A DNA stretch of 64,000 bases from Dimorphilus gyrociliatus (taxonomy: Eukaryota; Annelida; Polychaeta; Dinophilidae). The notes under the pieces are model-generated. The model saw only the letters and a program-made list of their open reading frames with translations, did not search any database and was not told where the DNA came from. The position numbers and the translations under genes are program-made. Every line of letters starts with the position of its first letter. Within the stretch, counting starts at the first letter, position 1. Of this stretch, positions 48,285-59,133 are shown piece after piece. The DNA is taken from positions 62,001 to 126,000 of the forward strand of contig CAJFCJ010000035.1 of NCBI GenBank assembly GCA_904063045.1, read 5' to 3'.

Positions 48285-48412
48285 AAAGATTTAGCGGTAA
48301 TGGAAAATGTAAGGCAGAGATGATTGATGGGTTAAGGTTAAGGTTAAAGTTGGTTAGAGCGTCATGCTATTAACGCTAATGTTCTGGGTTCGACGCCTAG
48401 GGGGAGCAATAT
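48285..48412 (+). repeat. Repeat fused to a truncated tRNA-Ile remnant
   Basis: Bases 48290-48350 are a degenerate copy of the TTAGGG-type repeat. At about 48350 it continues directly into GTTGGTTAGAGCGTCATGCT and the rest of a tRNA body (B box GGTTCGACGCC, AGGGGGAGCA end), followed by a T run. The first ~15 tRNA bases are missing and the anticodon loop has changed to CTATTAA. Compared with the intact tRNA at 6845 it is a 5'-truncated pseudo-tRNA, possibly the head or tail of a SINE-like element. Confidence 0.6.
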
Positions 48413-49041
48413 TTTTTTTATTCTTACGCGACATACATCCCTTCTTCCCTCTTAATTCCTTTTCAAGAGAGTAGTAATGTGTCACTAGTAGCGAAAGACG
48501 CCATTTTGAAAACTTTACATCACTAAATAGCACTAATGGATAATAAATGAATGTAAAATATTTCTAAATAGACTGCGTCCATCTTGAATTTTAAAATGAT
48601 CAGTGAATGGAAAGGATTCTAAAAGAAAAGTGAATATGCATAAAGTCTTTGGGGGAATTAAATAATATGACAAAGAATAAATTTAATGAAAAAAAGACAA
48701 AAATTGCAATGTGCTTCTTTTGAAAGCTTTTAATTTTAATTTTGATTTCAATGTTGAATTCATATTACTACAATAACAGAGATAGTCTTCCTCTCTCTTC
48801 AGTCTCTCTCTCTCTCTCTCTCTCTCTAGATGACACTTCAATTTCACAGTAATTTAGGTTTGGTCTGAAGTTAGTAATAGCAATTGTTTCAAAGTTGCTG
48901 CCAGAACACAAGAATTTACACAAATGACTCAAAACTTCAATAACAAAGCATAGTTTCATCACAAAAATGGAGATTTCAATTTGGATTTTTTTAATAAACT
49001 TTTCGTGGGCTGTAAATATTATCTTTGAAAAAATGGGGTCT
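48413..49041. other. Spacer with (TC)n microsatellite
   Basis: A TC run lies at about 48798-48828. No supported gene. Confidence 0.45.
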
Positions 49042-50555
49042 TTATATTAGATGTCCTTGACTGCTGCTAGTGAAAGGTGCATGAACAGATCCGAGAAGAT
49101 GATAGTTGTTTGCTCCACTATAGAAATAATTTACAGATGAGCACTGTCTATTTTGTTCGCAATATTGATTACACATTTCCTTATCAGCAGCATTCACAGA
49201 TTGTAATCCACACACTCATCAAAATCCTCTTTGTTAAGTATTAAATTGTATTTTTTATAAGAATAACTCTGGTTAAAGTGTTTGGTGTAGGTGGAACATA
49301 GTATAAAAAATACTTTCGGTATTAAATCAAAAAGAGACACCTTATGACTTTGATTAGAAGTAGGAGTACTTTTAGCATGATTGCCGAGTAATGTATATAA
49401 ATTGCAATTTCCTTGTTTGTTGTGTTTAAACTTTCAAGGTTATAGTGAAGGTTAAAACACTTTTATATTTTTTCCTAATGAAATGATAGATGATTTTATT
49501 TTTGAGTTTTTAAATACTTACAGTCAGAGATTATATCAATTTCTGTAATTCCAATAATTTCATTTGAATTGATGACGGTAGATGTCGCTTTAAAATATAA
49601 ATATTCAGTACATAACGTGTGCATTGTAAAATTAGTCATTGAAGATATCGAAGTGGTATTGACAGTATTTGTTGATCTTTCCAGTTGAATATCAAATATT
49701 AATGGTGTTCTTGCATTTAAAACTACATTTTTAACATAAATTATAGTTAAAAATTATAGATCAATATAAATATAGAGAGAAAATTGGCAAAAGATTACCC
49801 TACCAGTTATGCAAACTAGCTTGACTGTCGTTAATGGAAATTGAATATCAAGGTTTTCAGACGGAGAAAGTGTGACGTAATCGACAATATTTTTAAAATA
49901 GTAGATGTTATCAATCAATTTTGACATTACATCAACCGAATCCTTTGTGATTTCTTTAATAAAAGATTTAAATCCTTAGAAGAGAAAAAATTCAGTTAAT
50001 TACTCATTTGTCTCTCTCTCTCTCTTCTATCTTTCTCTCTTACCAGTTGGTTTACAACATTTTCCATAAACTGTTATACTACATATATCTAAATGATATA
50101 TGCTCCTCACACCAGATTTATCATATGAATTAATAAGTAAGTAAGTCGGCTACCTAAGGAAGCATAGAGAGAAACAGAGAGCAATTATCTAAGTGTTAAT
50201 GACATTTTTCAGGATTTTACCCTCAGTTCCTCTATTAAGCAAGCAAATTTTACTGATATTGTAAATATTTTTCAAATCTGTTATCCACCAATCGTAATCC
50301 AGATCCGAGAATGTATGACTACAATGCAAAAATGACGCTTCAAAGTTTATTTTAATGTTATCGTCATTGGCTTTATACGCCCAGTAAGGTCCTAAACTAG
50401 TACTTTGGAATGCGGCAGCATTCCTTACTAAATTACCTTCTTCGGCATACTCCACACAGAGTAGTATATCTAGCATCAAATCAAAGACATTACTCAATTT
50501 GAGTCACGAATTTAGTAATACCTATAGAAACTAGTAAAATGAGAGAGAAGAGCAT
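49042..50555 (-). CDS. Secreted fucolectin-type lectin with PAN-like end, one frame defect
   Basis: Exons: 50555-50522 (signal peptide MLFSLILLVSI), 50469-50221, about 50153-50044, 49974-49804, 49722-49522, 49214-49042. Exon 2 holds NLVRNAAAFQSTS ... CSHTFSDLDYDWWITDL ... YNISKICLLNR, the N-terminal half of an F-type (eel fucolectin) domain. Exon 3 ends LDICSITVYGKC, its typical close, but needs one extra base near CTTACTTACTT to stay in frame. Exons 4-5 are in phase but unrecognised. Exon 6 reads MCNQYCEQNRQCSSVNYFY, PAN/apple-like. F-type lectins bind fucose on microbes. Either exon 3 carries a sequencing slip in the ACTT repeat or the gene is newly broken. Confidence 0.6.
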
Positions 50556-51100
50556 AGTTTTTATCTCTAGTCCTCTAATCCTATCCCAGTCAAGAAATAA
50601 TGCCAACAAATGCTCACTAAATACTGATCAGCAAAGTTAATTTGTCTGATAACTTATAAGAAATTCATTGCATTATATTAAAATCATTCCCGATGAATAA
50701 TATTCATTCTGTTCAATTATAGAAAGATTTTCTAATATTTTAGTAGATTGAAACAGAAATTCAAAATTTGCTAAACAAAGGATAAGAAGAGAAATCAACA
50801 TTAAATTCTAAAATAATCTAACAGTTTGTTGCCAATTCTTGTTCATTTTTGTTAAAAAACCATTTTTAAATGGCTGTTACTAAAACTGGAATATACTTTT
50901 TCGTAATCAGTCTATTATGAATTTTAAAAAATAACTGCAACAGCAGACAATAAATTTACAGTTTGTCTGTAAATAGTTTACTACAAAATATGAACAGGAC
51001 ATTAATAATGAAAATCATCAATTGCATAGAATCTATAATTTATAGCTTGTGAAAGCATGAATAATGTATTTGTATAGTATCAAACAGTTCTTCTATATCA
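50556..51100. other. Upstream spacer
   Basis: Immediately upstream of the lectin gene. No feature recognised. Confidence 0.4.
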
Positions 51101-51129
51101 CTTGATAAATTATTCATATGAACATTCTT

Positions 51130-51356
51130 TGAAAGATTTTTTTCACTTGTTTCAGCCTAGTTCCTGGGGTTATTTAAAGCACAAAATATACAAATTACAA
51201 ACACCTCAAACCCTTAACCATTTATGGGACAGAATACAAGAAGAGGTGGATAATATCAATAATAACAATAGAGATTTTGTTCAAAATTTATATAGAGGAA
51301 TGGGGGAGAAAGTTTGGCAGGTTATTCACTACAAAGGAAATAGAATTGAAAAGTAA
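51130..51356 (+). pseudogene. Tc1-like transposase C-terminal fragment
   Basis: Reads SSWGYLKHKIYKLQTPQTLN then HLWDRIQEEVDNI, QNLYRGMGEKVWQVIHYKGN and a stop. This is the standard C-terminal tail of Tc1 transposases (WGYLKR...LW..I..EW......M..R...VI..KG). Everything upstream is gone. It supplies the end that the 42.5-43.4 kb relic lacks, but the two are separate insertions. Confidence 0.65.
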
Positions 51357-51389
51357 TTCTTAGGCAGACACAAAACACAGAAATTAAAA

Positions 51390-51697
51390 AAAAAACCCTT
51401 GACAAACTACTTAATTAAATTTGTAGTTCATATTTATGTTGACTAACAGGATGTTACTAGGTTGAACATTTAGGAAGGTTAATTGAATTATAACTTGGCC
51501 ACACCCTAGGCAAGTTAATTAAATTATAACTTGGCCAAACCTTTATTGGTAATTAAAGATGAGCCTTCAAGCTGACTAATCAGACTTATGTTTGGCCAAT
51601 GTTATAGCATTTTCTGGCGTAGGTTTTAAGATGTACATGTATATGTTGCATAAAATAATAGAGTTCAAGCATGTAAAATATAACCAAAGTTGTACAA
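51390..51697 (-). repeat. 3' LTR (partial) of the envelope-bearing retroelement
   Basis: Starts (minus strand) right after the polypurine tract with TTGTACAACTTTGGTTATA. Contains two near-identical AAGTTATAATT(T/C)AATTAAC units with GTGTGGCC/GTTTGGCC, and ends unclearly near 51390. The beginning matches 5405-5522 and, reversed, 3943-4003. Confidence 0.6.
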
Positions 51698-51712
51698 CTT
51701 CCCCCTTCTTTG
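51698..51712 (-). other. Polypurine tract
   Basis: AAGAAGGGGGAAG on the minus strand lies between the end of env and the LTR start. This is the plus-strand priming site expected in LTR retroelements. Confidence 0.7.
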
Positions 51713-51727
51713 TGAAGATGAGTCCCT

Positions 51728-54206
51728 TCATCTTGATTTAATGAGAATTACAGGTGGTTGTTCTTCTTCATTAGTTTGATGTTGACTGAAGCTACAACTT
51801 TGTTTCATTAGTTTTGGGTTTTCAGGAGAGTTATCTGTGCCCTCACTTGGGGTAGCAGTTTCTTCTCTTTGTTTTCTTCTTCCAATAATATAGTTGAAAA
51901 TGATGATACATACCATTGAAAATACAACACTCAAACAATTATTACATATGATAACATAAAGTGTTTTCCCAGGTTTATAGTACCAACTATGGAAAAACTG
52001 CTTAATTCCAGATAGATTGGGTACAATGGCATTTTTCTCTGCAACAGTGACCATGTTATTATACCTTGCCTGCTTCTGTTCCAGTGAACTGATAACTTGC
52101 TTAATTTTTGAGTGTTGGTATGCAATATCCTTCTTTACCCTATGGTGGAGTAGGTCAGCTAATCTGGCAATTTCAATTTTTGGTTCAGAAAGGTGATTGG
52201 GGATATTTAACTGCATGGATTTTGCAGACACAGTGTGAAATCTACATCCTCTTTCTGAATAATTCACATATGTTTTGTCTTTCATTGGTTGGTTTCTTAT
52301 AGGATTTAATGGGTTGTGAGTTGTTTTGTAGAATAACTTGTTAGACTTACACCCATTATAGGTAATCTCTTTGGGATTGACTTGCTGTAAAACATGAGTA
52401 ACTGGTTCTACTTGGAAAAGCAGGTTGTTCATGGTGACAAGTAAAAATTGAGAACATTTGTTATTCTTTTTTATCACACTTAAGTCACAAACTACTTCTG
52501 TTGAATCTATTGGTGAACATTGTTTAATTATAGCTAATTCTCCCATCTGACTACTGTGCATTCCCAACTCATTTGTTAACACTGTGGTCAATTGAGGATC
52601 CAAATTTGCCAGTAATGCCATCATCCTGCCTCTTTGAACCAATTGATTGCAGAGAACACTTGACAGCTGTTGGGTAAACTTTTTTAAGTTCTTAAAATTT
52701 GAATCAATACCATGTAGTAAGGTAGATGTTTGGGCAGCTTCTGTCATCTCCACTGGGAATTTATGGTATGGGTTTTTACTTATATTACATTTCAGTTTTG
52801 CTTCCTTCTTCATCTGCTTTTTAGCCATTCACATGTGTAGAGTAAAATAAATTCCTTCATGGGTAATCTTAAATTCTCTGGCTGGTGGTCCTTTATACCA
52901 TATGCCCAATGTTGGTAATACCTTCTGTTTGATTCTTTTCTCACTGTATACATATTTTGAAATCGTAACAGATTGTCTTGTTGCCCTTGTCCAATTGACT
53001 GCTTGCAGTATTTCTTGTATATAATAGTTATCCAGCTCCAGTAAGATGGACTAATGGGTTGTTGTAGATGATATATCACAACTTCCTTGAGTGTGCCTTT
53101 ATTTCTCATTAGTTTATACTTTGTGTTTGTTTCTCTATACCATTGGTTAAGACTTGGTAAGGGGTTGTTTTGGTTGTATAGTATAATTTGTTCTTTTACT
53201 TTATTGGGATAGTTTAATAGTCATTTTTCTTCATTTTTTCCAATCTTTTGATATTGTAGCAAATTGTATAGGTGTTCCTTGCCTGTTTCCTGTATTAAAC
53301 TCTGTTCCTCCAGTGGTACTAGCACTTTTGTTCCAGGGCCACCACTCCATCCATGAATTTGTCTTGATAAGCGATGTCCAGAATAGAATACCCTGGACAA
53401 GAATAGTGACCAGCAAATTTTATACAACTAATTCTGTTACTAATTTTTATCCATGGTGATTGTTGCCCAAGTGTGTAATTATTCTTGAGGTTTCTAAAGA
53501 CAATAATTGCTTCTTCTGTTTCACAATAGGACTGCCCTGGTAAACAATCTTCCAGGTAGTCCAGATTAGTTGTAATTTTCATATTAGGAGGTTGCCAATA
53601 TGCTTTGCCAAACTGGATAATTGTGGTGTATTCCAGCACCTTGATAGTTGTTGGCCATGTGTAGGCAGCAGGAAACTGATCTTGGTAGATCCAAGTGTTT
53701 CTTTTCACCATTAAAGGTTTTCCTTAAAAAGATTGTTTGTCTTTTACCATCTGTCTGCATTGATCATGAGTTACTTTAATAACTGAGTTAACAATTCTCC
53801 TCTTCTTTGCTCCAAAGAAATAGTAAGTGTAAAAGTTAGTTCTTAGATACACTTGACATTTTACTGCTCTTGTTTCAATTTCTTCCAAGTTCAATTCATA
53901 GATATCAGCTTTAATTGTCTTGGTTTCTTGCGATTCTATATTACAAGTCAGCTCATCTGCTAGATCAAATGCCTGGCTTGGTAGTTGGTTAGAACAAAAG
54001 TATAAGGGTGGTTTAAATGTTAAGGTAATGTTTGCACTTGTAACATGTGCACCTTGGTAGGATGGTTTTGGAACTGTTATTGAGTGGATGCAGCCACAGA
54101 TCATCATTACAGTCATCAATAGTGGAAGGCACAACATCTGTTTCCTGTTAGTTCTTCCTGTGTTGACCATAGCTGAATGGCTGGAAATTTCTTGTTTTGG
54201 TTCCAC
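51728..54206 (-). pseudogene. Retroviral-type envelope gene, broken
   Basis: In invertebrate Gypsy elements a third ORF can encode a membrane glycoprotein that mediates entry. Here the reading starts near 54150 with a signal peptide (LCLPLLMTVMMICGCI), passes a Cys-rich surface part, and ends in the 52828-51728 segment, with a coiled-coil-like region (SKIKQVISSLEQKQARYN) and a TM anchor before a cytoplasmic tail. It is not intact. There is an in-frame TAA at 53726-53724, a frame change near 53330 and another near 52820. I do not assign it to a glycoprotein class. Confidence 0.7.
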
Positions 54207-54239
54207 TCTGGTAGTTATTTCATCTTCTAACTCTAAATA

Positions 54240-56191
54240 TCAAGTTTTCCTTTCTATTTTGGAATCTGATTCTTCAGAGATAGTTTCAGTCTCAGCTAAA
54301 AGTATGACTGAATCCTTGTCTGTGTCACTTTGATTTTCTTGTTCTCCTTTGGATGAATCTTCAATAATTATTGATTCATTATTTGAATTAGATGTTTCTT
54401 CTTCTATAATATCAGAAATAATGTTTGCCTCTGAATGTTTATTTTGATTCAGTTCACTATTCATTACAGTGTCATCACTTTCAGTTGAGCTTGAGAGTTC
54501 ATTAGAACCATAATTATAGTCTGTTTCAAAAGTATTGCTTGTGTCATAACCAGTATCCGAACTAGTAACTTCCATCTCTGAATCGTCACTATCTGAGATT
54601 TCTGATGAAGAGCCATGGTTTAGTTTTCTATAATCTACATCCATTTGTCGATTACTTTCCTTTTTTCTTACAAAAACAGTTGGTGAAGCCAAATTGCTTT
54701 TGCTTGGTTGAATAAGTTTGCTTTTTACCAACTCAGCTATCTGTTGTTTGCATTCTTCTTGTTTTTGAGGTGACATTCTATATGGCTTTTGTCTATATGG
54801 TGTTGAACCTGGTTCAAGAGTAATTTCTAAGGATGGTACCTCTGGAATGCCAATATCAAATCTGTCTTCTGCAATAGTTTCTTTATATTTCGCCAGAATT
54901 TGGGTAACTTTTTCCTTCATCTCAGGATTTTCTTGTTCAATTGTTGTCTGAAGGGTATGTATTTGACTCTCATTCTTTTTCATAGTAAGAGGAACTGGGT
55001 AAAATCCTTTGAAAGATAAGTGTTGTGTTCCAATAGGGTAATTCTTTTCTGTACCTGGATGGAGTATAATCTGCCTCTTGCCAAAGTCAAGGGTAGCTCC
55101 ATTTTGTTGTAGAAAGTCACACCCAATAATACATTGTTGTGTAATGATTTTGTTGATCAGAAAGCATTGTTTAATAATCTTTCCATTAAAATAAAGTCTG
55201 AGAATGATTTCTCCATATATCTCTATGCTATTACCTGAAGCATCTCTAGCATTTTTCACAGTTTGTTCTGGGAAGGATGCTTTTCCTTGAACTTGTCTTA
55301 ATACCTTTTTTGAAATGAAAGATCTGTCTCTACCAGAGTCTATCAAGGCATCAAACTTAAAACCTGTATTAGTTTCAAATTGTCCAATAAATGTTGAAGC
55401 ATTTCGCTCAGATTGTTTGCTTTGTAACAGCTGACAAGTGGATACATCACTATCTGAAAAACAGAGAATATCTTGAACTTTGTCATTTTCTGACATGCTT
55501 TCATTGTCTAATGTTTCAAATTTTTGTAGCATAGGCTTGTCTTTCAGGATCATGTTTGCTGGTTGATTTTTCTTATAATACCTGTTTGTTGGAGTTGGTG
55601 CATACTTTTGGACTTTTTGGCTTGAAAACTTTTCTTTAGTAGCATTTTTGTTGTCAGGTACATGCTTTCTATTCCAAAAATTTGGGGTTTCTGTAGAAGC
55701 ATTTTTTCTGATTACCTGGGTCTTTTTGGTCTCTTTTCTTTGTTGAGTTTCCAATTTTGACACCATTGTGATCGGTTTTCTTTGAGTTAGTTTTAATGAA
55801 GTTTCTGCTTGCTTAGCAGCCTCATATAGTTCTGCCAATGTTTGATATTTAGGATGTAAGGTGTACACTAAATGTAGAATATCCTGTTGTAATCCTCTTT
55901 GTAAAACTTCCATCAGTTTTATTTCTTTCATAGTTGCAAGCAATTGTGAATTACTGTTGTGATATCAACATTTGGGTTCTGTGCTGGGTGATGTGTTCCA
56001 TCTCCATGATCTGTTGGAATTGTGATTTGATTTCTTTTCATTTCACTCACCAATCTATCATAGTCTTCAATTAGTCTTTGTTGCCTTTCTGACATTCCTG
56101 CTGGCTGAATTGTAATTGTTGGAGTGTCTGGGGTTGAAGGGTTAGAGTCTGTAACTGCCCCAGTGGCATTTCCATTTCCTCCTTCTGCCAT
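54240..56191 (-). pseudogene. Gag-Pol remnant: protease and start of RT, with internal deletions
   Basis: The ATG at 56191 follows the primer-binding site. The first 83 codons are Gag-like, then the frame changes near 55943 and only a short Gag piece (LAELYEAAKQAETSL) remains, so most capsid is missing. Next come an aspartic protease (FDALIDSGRDRSF with DSG for DTG, and IIGCDFLQQNGA), the Pol entry (PGSTPYRQKPYRMSP), and the first RT block (PTVFVRKKESNRQMDVDYRKLN). Directly after it an acidic serine-rich tail begins: the RT catalytic centre, RNase H and integrase are gone. Hence it is non-autonomous. Confidence 0.8.
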
Positions 56192-56230
56192 ATTTACTTT
56201 CTCAAAACTTTTGAATAAACCAAAATATTA

Positions 56231-56247
56231 TCCTGTCGACTGCACCA
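56231..56247 (-). other. Primer-binding site
   Basis: TGGTGCAGTCGACAGGA on the minus strand, beginning TGG as expected for a site complementary to a tRNA CCA end, lies between the 5' LTR and the Gag ATG. The sister element at 59.6 kb has TGGCGCAGTCGACAG in the same place. The priming tRNA was not identified. Confidence 0.65.
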
Positions 56248-56551
56248 AATTTGTACTGCTCTTGCTGGCAAAATCTATGCATTTGCAAGTTATAACAATT
56301 CTGGTTCTATTCAAACCTTTAAACAAATGTTTAAATTAAAACAGTTTATTCGCAATAATAATAATTATATAAAGCAATATGTAATTTTGATAGCAGAGTA
56401 GATAGTTTGTAATAGTTAGTTGCCAAATTACCAAACTGTCTTCCAATGTTGAGGAGTAGATGGATGGTTCCAGTGGAGGTTGTTTCCAGGTTATCTTCCC
56501 AGGTTGTTGAGTCCAGATAGGAATGCTTAGAATGAAAATAGTGAGGATTTA
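56248..56551 (-). repeat. 5' LTR (truncated) of the envelope-bearing retroelement
   Basis: Aligns with 60000-60240 (TTGCCAAATTA, CTGTCTTCCAATGTTGA, GTGAGGATTTAT). It is cut off at about 56551, just at the TATA position, by a different sequence carrying a GGAAAACTCGTCCC array. The U3 upstream part is therefore missing. Confidence 0.6.
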
Positions 56552-56561
56552 TGGGGAGCTG

Positions 56562-56622
56562 GAAAACTCGTCCCTGGGAAAAGTCATCCACTCTTTTGGG
56601 AAAACTCGTCCCCTTTTGGTAA
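56562..56622. repeat. Short tandem array, probable transposon end
   Basis: GGAAAACTCGTCCC, GGGAAAAGTCATCC and GGGAAAACTCGTCCCC in about 60 bases. Same arrangement as the MULE terminal arrays but with yet another unit. It truncates the 5' LTR, so it is probably the end of an element inserted there. Confidence 0.5.
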
Positions 56623-56767
56623 CAGCAAGTTTTATCATTTTTAAAAGAAAGTATATAAAATATATATACTGTAAAATCATAAACTTTTTTGTGAAGTTAC
56701 AATAGTTAGCAAACTAAAGCTCTGCTTTTGAGAAAACTGGTAGATATCAAACTCTGCATTACCAGGT

Positions 56768-56940
56768 GTATTTCGTGACTTAAGAAAAGTTAACAAGCAA
56801 TCAAAAAAGAATTGCTATCCAATCCCACACCAGGAAGATTTATTTGATAAGCTGGGAGGAGGTCATAAATACTTTTCCATATTGGATTTGACAAGTGCAT
56901 TTCACCACATCCCCATCAAGGAAGAGGACAAAGAAAAAAC
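56768..56940 (+). pseudogene. Gypsy RT fragment, left part
   Basis: Reads FRDLRKVNKQSKKNCYPIPH, FDKLGGGHKYFSILDLTSAF and HHIPIKEEDKEKT. These are RT blocks around the first catalytic Asp (LDLTSAFHHI). The frame ends at the 9-bp repeat AGAAAAAAC. It continues in the right part at 59199 after the insertion. Confidence 0.8.
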
Positions 56941-57527
56941 ATTTCTCAGACCCTATTTAATAAATTATAAATATTTAAAAAAAGAAAACAAGTGAAACTA
57001 ACCATTAACGCACTTCTTATGATAATTATGATGACAAAGGTTACATTTGAAGCCAGTGTTGTTTCTTTTAATAAACTTCCTACAAACATTTCATGACACC
57101 ATGTTGTTTTCAGGGAATGATTTGAAGATTTTCAAACCTATTCAACTTTCTTGAAAATTAATTGATTATTTTGTAGACTTTCAAGTAGCAATGTATATTT
57201 AATTATTTATACATCAATTAAGTCATGAATTATGTTTACAACATTAAAATTAACCACAAAAAATTATCAAAATAATAAATTGATCTTACCTCTGACTGAG
57301 TGATATTTGGAGAGGAAGTAGAATTAAAGATGGTGAAAGATTCTTTTGTAAAAATAAAAACTGGTAGAAAAAGATTTTTTTTAAATGATCAATTTTTATT
57401 TATAATTCTTTGGCAATCAATTTTGATATTCTCTGTTTCAATAAAATAAATATATTAAGAACACATATTAAAAGTTTTAATATTAATAATCAATAATCCT
57501 ACAATTGATTATAAGCATATTTTAAAC

Positions 57528-57592
57528 CAAAGTGGGCGGTTTCAACAAGCACAGTGGGCATTTTCAACAGTGGGCGTTTTCAACAACCCCCA
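57528..57592. repeat. 15-mer array (GTGGGCGTTTTCAAC type), copy 1
   Basis: Three units of AGTGGGCGTTTTCAAC with variation, ending CAACAACCCCCA. It cuts into the TIR-domain relic to its right. The same array ends the composite insertion at 59134-59193 in the same orientation. Confidence 0.65.
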
Positions 57593-57599
57593 TTTTAAT

Positions 57600-58004
57600 G
57601 GCTTCTTCTACAGAATGGAAAGTAGAACAGCCTATTTTTAAATAAAGAATAGAAACTGTTAGTTGTCAAAAAAAAGCAAACTTACTTGTATAATCAGCAT
57701 CAAACCATATGTTAACAATATCTTTCAGTTTCTAGTATACCTTCAGAGCAATTCCAAATTTTTCAATTTCATAACTGAGAAAAATATCAAAAGGTTGACT
57801 ATTATAAGGATTCCCTTTAAAATTGTCTGATTTATCAGAATTATTTCTAATCTGTAAAATTATTTCACGTATTAGCCTACTAATTGCAGGATTTTGAGAT
57901 CTTTTTCTCTCTAAATTTTGAATGATATGATAATATTTTTGTTTGGTTAGTATTTTATGAGAATTTTCATCAAAACAGATTGTCCATATACATTTTGTAC
58001 ACAT
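57600..58004 (-). pseudogene. TIR-domain gene relic
   Basis: Read leftwards: helical ARM-like text (CIWTICFDENSHKILTK ... NPAISRLIREIILQI), then FDIFLSYEIEKFGIALKVY, TAG, KLKDIVNIWFDADYT, a GTAAGT donor, and after an acceptor near 57632 CSTFHSVEEAIKMG. FDIFLSY, W-F-D and the S-x-EEAI box are TIR landmarks. TIR domains signal or cleave NAD in immunity. The in-frame TAG and truncation at the array near 57592 make it a relic. Confidence 0.55.
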
Positions 58005-58005
58005 T

Positions 58006-58505
58006 TAGGCAGTTCGTAGGTACTAAACACATAAGCTTATAACCAGGCTCACAAATTCACACAATACACCCAAATTGTTACATTTCATTCATCAATGGAA
58101 AGCAATATTGAAAGAGTATTATAGAGTACTCTACACGCCTAAAACTACAACATACACTATTTAAACTAAGTTGTAAAAGTATTTTACAACTTAGATGTTA
58201 ACCCTAATTATTATACACATCATATTTAATGAATATTAATTATATCTTCCACTATTCTATTTATATTTGGAGTTTTTAGATTATTGTCACTTTTCAACAG
58301 TATTGTATGCACAATACTATATTGGATGATTAAGTTTAATACTTTTATGCTACCAGTCCTTTACACAGAAACATATTATCTTACACAAACAATTATTATT
58401 AATAATTTGTTGTATATTAAAACGGCATCAAGTTGACCTTTTCCTATTTTTGTGTTTTGGAATCAATCCAACTTCTATTAATAATTGTTACATCTTAGGC
58501 AACTA
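58006..58505. repeat. About 505-bp dispersed repeat, copy 2
   Basis: Nearly identical to 4003-4505. Its right end joins MULE transposase sequence that at 16468 is continuous with other MULE sequence, so the repeat sits at a breakpoint. Confidence 0.75.
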
Positions 58506-59123
58506 AATCAGCTTCTCTCTTCAGTTCATCAAGCAGCCAATAAAATGATCATTTAGATGGTACTTTATTATTCATTCTATTGTGCCATCCTCCCACACTG
58601 ATTATTAGTCCTTATGGATAATCCATATATAGACCAATTCTCTGATTTCCATATAAAGTTCATAATCCAAGTTGCTTCAAAATATTCCAACCTTATAGGT
58701 AAAATTACATGTTTTACCTGTATTTTCCTATATATTGCTTGTATAAAATGGAATACACATCCATGAATTTGTGATTCTGGATATATTTTGGATACAGCTC
58801 TCCACAGACCCATCACAAAATCAATTGTTATCTTCTCAGGCTGTGACATACCAGTCATGTTTCTGACACTCTGAAGAATGAAACATTCATCTGAAAGTAG
58901 TTAAATCTAAAATGATAATCTTTGCCCAAATATAATTATCAAAAAAAGCTTGACTTTCAAAGTAAATTTTTTCCAAAGTGAAAGTTAACTTCAGTTTCTT
59001 CATTTTTAAAATGGCTGTCAGTTTATATTTCAACAGTCTTTTGATTTTTGTAGGTTCCATTATTATAATTCTAAATAATAAAATTAAAAAAACCTAATAT
59101 TTTTATGGGTACGGTTTCACCCG
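58506..59123 (-). mobile_element. MULE fragment with transposase remnant and truncated TIR
   Basis: Bases 58506-58690 match 16468-16650 and 58846-59123 match 16779-17060, close to identical. Between them is an extra transposase segment (KITIDFVMGLWRAV ... GCVFHFIQAIYRKIQ) that the 16 kb copy deleted. So the two are differently deleted derivatives of one MULE family. The right TIR keeps one GGTACGGTTTCACCC unit and then breaks into the 59134 array. Confidence 0.75.
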
Positions 59124-59133
59124 GCATTTTAAC

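Noticed and set aside
56941-57527. Left inverted terminus of the composite insertion
   Set aside because: No reverse complement of the 59134-59193 array is found at its start, so the left end cannot be called a TIR.
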